Assembly: GCA_020851465.1 (NCBI GenBank)
Contig: JADZCR010000006.1
Span: 496,001 to 560,000 of the forward strand
From: Phycisphaeraceae bacterium
GTDB taxonomy: Bacteria; Planctomycetota; Phycisphaerae; Phycisphaerales; Phycisphaeraceae
Length of the DNA stretch: 64,000 nucleotides
Direction: 5' to 3'
Under the pieces are notes generated by a model. That model had not been told where the DNA came from. It saw only the letters and a list, made by a program, of their open reading frames with translations, and ran no database searches. The position numbers and the translations under genes were made by a program. Below are positions 58,160 through 64,000 of the stretch, piece by piece; position 1 is the first letter of the stretch, and every line of letters begins with the position of its first letter.

Positions 58160-58996
58160 GTGTCAACGCATCAAGGCTGTATCCGTGCCACTGCCAGAGC
58201 AGGACAGTTTTACCCATCAAATGTACTTGAAATGCAGGCAATGGCTGACCAATACCTTGCCCTTGGCAAGAAGCCCCGTCATCCCTATCGCGCGATCATG
58301 CTTCCTCACGCAGGATGGATTTACTGCGGCGAGACCCTTGGCAGGACGCTGGGACATTGTCAGATTCCGAATACGGCAATCATCATTGGTCCACGACACA
58401 CTCCATATGGCTCAAACATTTCTATCGCTTCTCACACCGCGTGGAATATTCCCGGCGCAGCCATACCGATAGCAACGCTCGTTGTGAAGCGGTTAACAAC
58501 TCTTTTGCCGAGCCTGCCCTGTGAAGCCGATGCACACCGTATGGAACACGGCACGGAAGTGTTATTGCCTTTTCTGTATCAAATGAATCACAACATCCAA
58601 ATCGTGCCGATGGTGCTTGGACAGGTGAACTATGCCGATACCAATGTGATTGCCAAAGCGCTGGCTTTCGTCGTGAAGGAGCTGGAAACTACAGGCCAGC
58701 GACCGCTTCTGGTCATTTCGAGTGATATGAACCACTTCGCTTCAGAAGAGGAAAACCGCAGGCTGGATGGACTGGCCATCGAAGCCATGACCAGTGGCGA
58801 TACCAAAAAACTCTATGACACCTGCGTCAGGAACGACATCAGCATGTGCGGAGTTATACCTGCGGTGACGATTATGAAGACATTGCAACATGAGACGTCA
58901 CAGATCAAACCAATACTTATTGATTACACCACGAGCGCAAAAGTTAGCGGTGACACGTCTCGTGTCGTGGGGTACGCAGGAGTCGTAATCGACTAA
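58160..58996 (+). CDS. amrB: AmmeMemoRadiSam system protein B (Memo-like)
   Basis: Memo proteins bind a metal ion with three His residues. PHAGWIYCGETLGR (His50), GPRHTPYG (His80) and a later His near SDMNHF are present in the 278-aa product. The start is GTG 58160 after GAGAAG, and the N-terminus REAGQFYPS-like (RAGQFYPS) is conserved. Human MEMO1 is a homologue with a role in cell motility, while the bacterial function is not known. It lies 62 bp after amrS. Confidence 0.88.
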   Translation: MSTHQGCIRATARAGQFYPSNVLEMQAMADQYLALGKKPRHPYRAIMLPHAGWIYCGETLGRTLGHCQIPNTAIIIGPRHTPYGSNISIASHTAWNIPGAAIPIATLVVKRLTTLLPSLPCEADAHRMEHGTEVLLPFLYQMNHNIQIVPMVLGQVNYADTNVIAKALAFVVKELETTGQRPLLVISSDMNHFASEEENRRLDGLAIEAMTSGDTKKLYDTCVRNDISMCGVIPAVTIMKTLQHETSQIKPILIDYTTSAKVSGDTSRVVGYAGVVID

Positions 58997-59143
58997 AAAT
59001 ACCCTGCAAAAGACCAAGTATCGCAAACCAAGTATGCCAATATCGAGTAACGAGCATAAGTACTGCTTGCGGTTACTGATCCAATCCGCCATGATATTTG
59101 CCCCACTTTCCGTAATAACCACTTATCTTCCAAGGAACCGACC

Positions 59144-59614
59144 ATGCAGACGACACTTATCATCCTCAAACCCGACGCTGTTCAGCGAAATCTGATGGGA
59201 CGGATCATCACTCGTTTTGAAGACAAGGGGCTCCAAATTGTCGGAGCGAAGATGTTAAAGATCTCAACCGACCTCGCAGCTCGACATTACGAAGCACATA
59301 AGGAGAAAAAGTTTTATCCCAGCTTGGTGAAGTTCATGACCAGCAGCCCCGTCCTCGTCCTGGCAATTCGAGGGAATAACGCGATTGAAGTTTCCCGCAA
59401 CATGATGGGGGCAACCTTCGGCTCCAAGGCAGCTGGAGGCACAATCCGAGGAGATTTCGGCGTATCTAATTCGTTCAACCTTATCCACGGTTCTGATAGT
59501 CCCGAAGCTGCCAAGCGTGAGTTGGACCTCTTCTTTAACGCCGGCGAGATCCATGATTTCACCCGCGCGGTCGATCATTGGGTTTATGATTTGTCCAGCG
59601 GAAAAGCGGAGTAA
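59144..59614 (+). CDS. ndk: Nucleoside diphosphate kinase
   Basis: Ndk balances nucleoside triphosphates using a phospho-His intermediate. LIILKPDAVQRNLMGRII opens the chain, and FNLIHGSDSPEAAKREL carries the active His (about residue 118). Length is 156 aa, slightly longer than the usual 140, with a short extra tail. ATG with AAGGAA upstream. It stands alone. Confidence 0.95.
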   Translation: MQTTLIILKPDAVQRNLMGRIITRFEDKGLQIVGAKMLKISTDLAARHYEAHKEKKFYPSLVKFMTSSPVLVLAIRGNNAIEVSRNMMGATFGSKAAGGTIRGDFGVSNSFNLIHGSDSPEAAKRELDLFFNAGEIHDFTRAVDHWVYDLSSGKAE

Positions 59615-59671
59615 GCATGCCGAAAGAAGCGTCACACGTTGCCGCTTGTGTGAATTGAATTCGCCTGCAGC

Positions 59672-60190
59672 TTACACCCCGAACGGCTTGGTCCGGACAT
59701 CGTCCTTACCTAACGAATGAAGACGTCCCATCTCAATGTACCGAGGAGGGATCGCCCGTAGATATTCCTTTTCCTGTTCGGTAACCGGTCGGACTATCTT
59801 GCCAGGTACTCCTATGACAACCATGCCATCGGGTACTTCCATCCCCGGCGGTACAACAGCTCCGGCGGCGATCATGCAGCCGTTACCAATTTTCGTTCTA
59901 CCCAGAAGGATGGCTCCCATTCCAATCAGGCAGCCATTGCCGACTCGTTCTCCATGGACAAGTGCGCCGTGACCAATACTTGTGTGACTACCGATGACGT
60001 TAGGGAAACCGGCGTCACAGTGAACGACCGCGTTGTCCTGAACATTGGTGCCTTCACCGATGGTGATCTTCGCCACATCACCGCGGATCGAGACTCCATA
60101 CCAAAGCGTGACGCCTTGGCCAAGCTCAACCTCACCAACAACGCGAGCGGTGTCCGCGAGATAAGCACCATTAATCAAGCGCATGGTCAT
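59672..60190 (-). CDS. Gamma-type carbonic anhydrase-like hexapeptide protein
   Basis: The 172-aa protein is a left-handed beta-helix made of hexapeptide repeats. VVHCDAGFP and IGHGALVHGERVG place three His residues as in the zinc or iron site of gamma carbonic anhydrases (YrdA/PaaY/CaiE type). NVQDNAV is typical. Some members are carbonic anhydrases and others have no known activity, so the reaction is inferred. Convergent with ndk and divergent from the next gene. Confidence 0.85.
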   Translation of the reverse strand: MTMRLINGAYLADTARVVGEVELGQGVTLWYGVSIRGDVAKITIGEGTNVQDNAVVHCDAGFPNVIGSHTSIGHGALVHGERVGNGCLIGMGAILLGRTKIGNGCMIAAGAVVPPGMEVPDGMVVIGVPGKIVRPVTEQEKEYLRAIPPRYIEMGRLHSLGKDDVRTKPFGV

Positions 60191-60263
60191 ATGGTGATTG
60201 TAGTAATCGCAATTAATTTAGCAGTAACCTCTCTTTGTTCGCAAGAAAGTTGAATTCGATTAC

Positions 60264-60662
60264 TTGGTGTCTTACGATTCGCTCGTGATTCATCGTGTCT
60301 CTCGAATATTTGTATTGGTCTGGATGTCTGTGTGGTTCGGCTATGTAATGCCGTTCCATGAGCGAGGGGCCGTAACACTTGGTGGTACGGCATGGCAGTC
60401 CGCTGATGTGTCACGGTTTTGCTGTGAGACTCCAGCGAAACCCCATCACAAAGGTGTTCCGAACTCAACCAATGATCCGGTTCGCCGCTGCGCGGTTTGT
60501 TTTTTAACAGCACTCCTCCAGACGGCTCCGGTTGTTGAATGGTCAATCCCTAAGTTAACGCTTCTCCAGGTGCTTGACGTCGTCTCACGTGGTGATATTA
60601 CCGATCCACCCACGCTCACAACTCCCTTTAGTCGCGGCCCACCTGCTTTCTTTTCTGTCTAA
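60264..60662 (+). CDS. Small Cys/His-containing membrane-associated protein, DUF2946-like
   Basis: The 132-aa protein has a hydrophobic N-terminal helix (IFVLVWMSVWFGYVMPF), then a stretch with CCETPAKPHH and CAVCFLTALL, and ends in RGPPAFF. This layout, a signal-like helix, His and Cys pairs, then RGPP, is seen in small proteins near metal-handling genes. The start could be TTG 60264, GTG 60267 or later. I take it as real because the next two genes follow in the same direction. Its function is unknown; metal binding is a guess. Confidence 0.5.
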   Translation: MVSYDSLVIHRVSRIFVLVWMSVWFGYVMPFHERGAVTLGGTAWQSADVSRFCCETPAKPHHKGVPNSTNDPVRRCAVCFLTALLQTAPVVEWSIPKLTLLQVLDVVSRGDITDPPTLTTPFSRGPPAFFSV

Positions 60663-60757
60663 TCGATTTTCATTAACCACTCGATCTGGCGCAACGTTTC
60701 AGGTACGGTGGTTACGCCACTACCTCATCCACTACCTCAAAGAAGAAAGAGTTCGAT

Positions 60758-61471
60758 ATGTTTTTGCCCCGTCACCGCAGCATTGCGGTTCGGTATGCTT
60801 TCACTCTCATTGAATTACTCGTGGTTGTCTCGATCATAGGGCTTCTCGTCGGCATCTTATTGCCAGTACTCGCATCAGCACGTGCTGCAGCGAAGGCGAG
60901 TATCTGTTTATCTAATGTGCGTCTCATTGGTGTCGCAGCACACATGTACGCGCAGCAGTCACCCGGCGATGCCTGGGTCGGCTATCCTGGTCCCGGCAGC
61001 GATCGCAAGGTGTTGTTGTATCCATACACCAATTCCGGCACCAGTAATTCTGATCGCCATATTCGACAGCTATGGCATTGTCCGGAAGCAAAGACGCAAC
61101 TCAACGTCACCACCGGCATCGAGGATGTTGAAGCAAGCTACGGGTTTAACACTTATCTGAACTTCATACCACTTCGACTGATCATGCGGCCTGCAGAAAC
61201 AGTCGCTTTGTGCGACGCAGGCCTCAACGACGATCTGCTCCCTCGCACCGCAACACACGTAATGCCTCCGTCAACATTGAGCAATAACATCCTCTGCCGC
61301 CCCAACCCGCGACACTCCAAGTCAGTAAATGTCGCGTTTGTGGACGGACACGCATCAGCCCTGAAGATGATTCCACCTTTTTACCCCAACGAGGCAGGCG
61401 TCTGGCTCGGTAATGGGATCACTGATCCGAATAACCCAAACTACAAGGATGAATTATGGGATCTTCGTTGA
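60758..61471 (+). CDS. Prepilin-like protein with H-X9-DG motif
   Basis: The N-terminus has the type IV prepilin cleavage and methylation pattern, FTLIELLVVVSIIGLLVGILLPVL, after a short basic leader. The rest is a periplasmic domain with HSKSVNVAFVDGHA, the H-X9-DG signature of planctomycete pseudopilins of the DUF1559 kind. These proteins occur in many copies in that phylum, and their role is not known (surface fibres or secretion pseudopili). Length 237 aa. It overlaps the next gene by 16 bp. Confidence 0.9.
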   Translation: MFLPRHRSIAVRYAFTLIELLVVVSIIGLLVGILLPVLASARAAAKASICLSNVRLIGVAAHMYAQQSPGDAWVGYPGPGSDRKVLLYPYTNSGTSNSDRHIRQLWHCPEAKTQLNVTTGIEDVEASYGFNTYLNFIPLRLIMRPAETVALCDAGLNDDLLPRTATHVMPPSTLSNNILCRPNPRHSKSVNVAFVDGHASALKMIPPFYPNEAGVWLGNGITDPNNPNYKDELWDLR

Positions 61472-62283
61472 AACATTGGCCTCCTTTCCATACGTGCTTC
61501 GCCACCGTAACTCTCTTCTTGATGCTGCTTTCGACTGCACATGCACATGACATCTGGATCGAAGTCGGCACGCCGATCGTTCGTGAAGGAGATACCGTCA
61601 AGACTGATCTATTTTTGGGGAACCATGGCAATAATCATCGCGACTTCAAACAATCGGGTAAGGTTGATCCAAAGAATATTTGCTGCGAGTTGATTGCTCC
61701 CAATGGCACAAAATGTGACTTTGGTGCGGATCTCGTTGATACGAGGCTGGACTCCAAGGAGGGCTGTTGGACCGCGCAACTCAAAGGAAGTTCACAGGGA
61801 CTTCATATGGTTGTCGTCACATCGGATCAGGTCGTGAAGTATGCCCCGACTCGATCAATCAAATGTGCTAAGACATACTTTCTCGTCACTGACACTCTGG
61901 ATCGCCCATCATCAGATGAAAAAGGATTTGACCGTATCGCGGGCGTTCCATTCGAATTAGTTCCACTGAGTAATCCGGTCGCTCCGACGGAACCTGGGAC
62001 ACCCATCAAGGTGAAGTTGCTTTATAAGGGCAAGCCTATGGCGGATACAGTTGTTTCCTTTATTCCACGAGGCGTGACACTGGCAGAGGACTTCGACGAG
62101 CACTACGAGCGAAGGACGGATGCGGAAGGTACTGCAAGCTTCGAGCCTGAATCACCCAACGATTACCTCATTGTGGCTCACCACAATGAACCCAAGGAAA
62201 ATGGCGATAGTTTTGAAAATACGAAATACTCAGCGACGTTAACGGTCAAAGTGACCGCTAAATGCGATTGCTGCGGTGAATGA
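61456..62283 (+). CDS. DUF4198 exported protein
   Basis: The signal peptide (residues 1-31, ending AHA) leads into HDIWIEVGTPIVREGDTV, the typical start of DUF4198, a family often found with nickel or cobalt uptake systems. A second Ig-like domain begins near residue 170 (GTPIKVKLLYKGKPMADTVVSF). The end has KCDCCGE, a Cys cluster that could bind metal or be oxidised. It overlaps the pilin-like gene by 16 bp, so the two are made together. No transporter is adjacent. Confidence 0.82.
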   Translation: MGSSLKHWPPFHTCFATVTLFLMLLSTAHAHDIWIEVGTPIVREGDTVKTDLFLGNHGNNHRDFKQSGKVDPKNICCELIAPNGTKCDFGADLVDTRLDSKEGCWTAQLKGSSQGLHMVVVTSDQVVKYAPTRSIKCAKTYFLVTDTLDRPSSDEKGFDRIAGVPFELVPLSNPVAPTEPGTPIKVKLLYKGKPMADTVVSFIPRGVTLAEDFDEHYERRTDAEGTASFEPESPNDYLIVAHHNEPKENGDSFENTKYSATLTVKVTAKCDCCGE

Positions 62284-62298
62284 TTCGTCATTGAATCA

Positions 62299-64000
62299 TC
62301 ACGTGCTTTTCATGCTCCGCACTGGCAGTTGAGCAGGCTCGTTTTGGCCGCGTTGCCAGATGTCATGTACACGGAACTCATCCGACGGATTTGGGCAATC
62401 CAACCGGTAGTGAGTTCCTCGGCTTTCGCAGCGCCAGAGTGCTGCGCGGGTCATCAGAGCACCGACGGTGAGAAGGTTTTGAACCTCCCACCCCGCGCGA
62501 TCATCAAAAATCTTGTCGAGGGTGTACCTCGCCCAGAAATCAAACATCTCAACCACATCTTCAAGTTGCTGGCCGTCTCTTTCGATACCGACATGTCTCC
62601 ACATCACGCTGCGTAAGCTGGATCGGACATCACTCAGATCTAGCTCGGAACGATCAGATGGCCGGATATCACTGATAATCTTTGCTGGTGATGCCCCTAA
62701 GTCACCGAGCATTTCTTTGCAGATACGCCCAGTTATCTCTCCATAAACAAGTCCTTCCAGCAGGCTGTTGCTGGCGAGCCGATTCGCGCCGTGCAGTCCT
62801 GTTGCAGCAACTTCCCCGCAGGCATAGAGCCCCGTGATGTTAGTTCGTCCCGATTTATCGGTGTGAACCCCGCCGACCATATAGTGAGCTGACGGATGGA
62901 TTGGAATCGGCGTCTTTCCAGGGTCGATATCGAACTTTTTAAGTAAATCAGTGATACCTGGGAATCGCTCAGCGAATTGTTTTGACCCAATGTGTCGGCA
63001 GTCGAGAAAGACGTGCGTAAAATTAGTCTTGGCCATTTGCGCAAGGATCGCCTTGGAAACAACGTCGCGCGGGGCCAGTTCGGCGTCTGCGTGGTAGTCC
63101 GTCATGAAGCGATAGCCGTTTCGATCTATCAGATAAGCCCCTTCACCCCGCACCGCTTCGGAGATTAATGAACGGCTGGCACCGGCCACATAGAGAGTGG
63201 TCGGATGGAATTGCATAAAGGCCATGTCAGCGAGTTTGGCTCCAGCACGATAAGCCATCGCTATGCCGTCACCCGTTGCAACTGCGGGGTTGGTCGATTC
63301 ACGGAATACTTGACCGACACCTCCGGAAGCGAGAATAACCGCGTTTGCCCAGATCACCTGGAGGCCATACTTGGGGTGGTGCGTGATAGCCCCAACACAT
63401 CGTCCACCTCCGTGTCCATTGGTGTCGAGCGTGATGAGGTCGAGAACGAAACAATTATAAAACTGCCGAATATTAGGACGGCTTCGTACCGTTCGGTCGA
63501 GTGTGATCGCCAGTTCGCGACCGGTGGCATCACCATCAGAATGGAGAATCCGGTGAAGTGAATGACCCCCTTCACGGCCAAAGGAAATTTCCCCCTCGCT
63601 AAATGCTGGCGTAGTACTTTGTGCCGCAGTCGAATGTCCATGGGCGCGGTCGAACCTCATACCCCATTGGATCAACTCATGAATCCTTGCGGGTCCACCT
63701 TCGACGACGGTTTTCACCACCGACTCATCGCAGAGTCCTGCGCCAGCCTTGAGTGTGTCTTCGATATGCGAGGCAAAGGTGTCATCACTGGCCAGCACTG
63801 TAGCGATGCCGCCTTGTGCCCAGTAGGTGTTCGACTGTTGAAAGTCGGCTTTAGCGGTGACGATTACATCGCAACTGTTACTACCGCCTGCTGTTCCGGG
63901 ATGTTCCGCCGCAGCCAGTGCCGCCCGCAAACCCGCGACACCCGCGCCCACAACCAACACGTCTGTAAAAATCTGTGGCAGCAGCGTCGCACGAAACGGG
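62299..64000 (-). CDS. nadB: L-aspartate oxidase, 5' end cut by the window
   Basis: NadB oxidises aspartate to iminoaspartate, the first step of NAD synthesis. The FAD loop VLVVGAGVAGLRAAL and the later SGGVGQVF, GANRLASNSLLEG and HYMVGGVHTD segments are all typical. The frame stays open to base 64000, reading PFRATLLPQIFTD before the FAD loop, as in complete NadB proteins, so the start lies outside. GTG at 63960 is not the real start. nadA and nadC are not in the window. Convergent with the DUF4198 gene, 15 bp away. Confidence 0.93.
   Translation of the reverse strand, partial: PFRATLLPQIFTDVLVVGAGVAGLRAALAAAEHPGTAGGSNSCDVIVTAKADFQQSNTYWAQGGIATVLASDDTFASHIEDTLKAGAGLCDESVVKTVVEGGPARIHELIQWGMRFDRAHGHSTAAQSTTPAFSEGEISFGREGGHSLHRILHSDGDATGRELAITLDRTVRSRPNIRQFYNCFVLDLITLDTNGHGGGRCVGAITHHPKYGLQVIWANAVILASGGVGQVFRESTNPAVATGDGIAMAYRAGAKLADMAFMQFHPTTLYVAGASRSLISEAVRGEGAYLIDRNGYRFMTDYHADAELAPRDVVSKAILAQMAKTNFTHVFLDCRHIGSKQFAERFPGITDLLKKFDIDPGKTPIPIHPSAHYMVGGVHTDKSGRTNITGLYACGEVAATGLHGANRLASNSLLEGLVYGEITGRICKEMLGDLGASPAKIISDIRPSDRSELDLSDVRSSLRSVMWRHVGIERDGQQLEDVVEMFDFWARYTLDKIFDDRAGWEVQNLLTVGALMTRAALWRCESRGTHYRLDCPNPSDEFRVHDIWQRGQNEPAQLPVRSMKST

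Overview
The window looks like chromosomal DNA of a planctomycete, most likely class Phycisphaerae. This is inference from gene content, as there is no rRNA to test it. The signs are: an H-X9-DG-type prepilin-like protein, squalene-hopene cyclase, a lipid A gene (lpxA) beside an McsA/McsB arginine-kinase pair, a rod-type PBP2/RodA pair, a split cytochrome b/Rieske operon with a ferredoxin-Rieske fusion, several PhyH-type dioxygenases and several lipoproteins. Base composition is close to 50% GC and even across the window. I see no insertion sequence, prophage, integrase or CRISPR array. Both edge genes are cut by the window: a PhyH dioxygenase on the left and nadB on the right.

Layout. 1-1.8 kb: a PhyH oxygenase followed by a double-DTG aspartyl-protease-like protein. 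1.8-2.3 kb: a coding-free stretch with a consensus-like promoter, a series of strong hairpins (two with GNRA tetraloops) and an intrinsic terminator. I read it as a free-standing ~330-nt structured RNA gene that I cannot assign to a family. 2.4-8.2 kb: nusA-infB-ylxP-rbfA plus a helix-hairpin-helix glycosylase-like gene. 8.4-16.7 kb: hisG, a 992-aa TPR protein, gyrB, a lipoprotein phosphatase and a second PhyH. 17-24.5 kb: rplM-rpsI (minus strand), a coiled-coil protein, a NIF3 protein, rpsR, uvrA and an isolated atpC. 24.7-31 kb: mrdA-rodA-rsmG, a VWA protein and a metallo-beta-lactamase hydrolase. 31-40 kb: a nuclease/phosphatase, asnB, aspS, ribE, a PP2C phosphatase, a DUF192 lipoprotein, gluQ and purN.

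40.2-44.6 kb: a four-gene minus-strand operon for a b6f-like quinol-oxidising complex. It runs HEAT-repeat membrane protein, ferredoxin-Rieske fusion, cytochrome b6-like, then a subunit IV-like protein with extra membrane helices, and ends at a clean terminator. 45-48.6 kb: shc and a beta-propeller glycosidase-like protein. 48.6-52.2 kb: mcsA-mcsB, lpxA, tRNA-Arg(ACG) and psd. 52.3-58.1 kb: a solute-binding protein, glycerate kinase, a CBM9-like protein, a third PhyH (paralogue of the left-edge gene) and the radical-SAM gene amrS. 58.2-64 kb: amrB (Memo-like), ndk, a gamma carbonic anhydrase-like protein, a small Cys/His-rich protein, a prepilin-like protein, a DUF4198 protein and nadB.

Most of the window is housekeeping. 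The parts that most deserve a second look are the unassigned RNA upstream of nusA, the unusual cytochrome complex (fusion Rieske, a Cys placed as in heme-ci-carrying cytochrome b6, and a HEAT protein), the amrS-amrB pair, the glycosylase-like gene in the nusA operon, and the repeated promoter pattern with 16-bp spacing.
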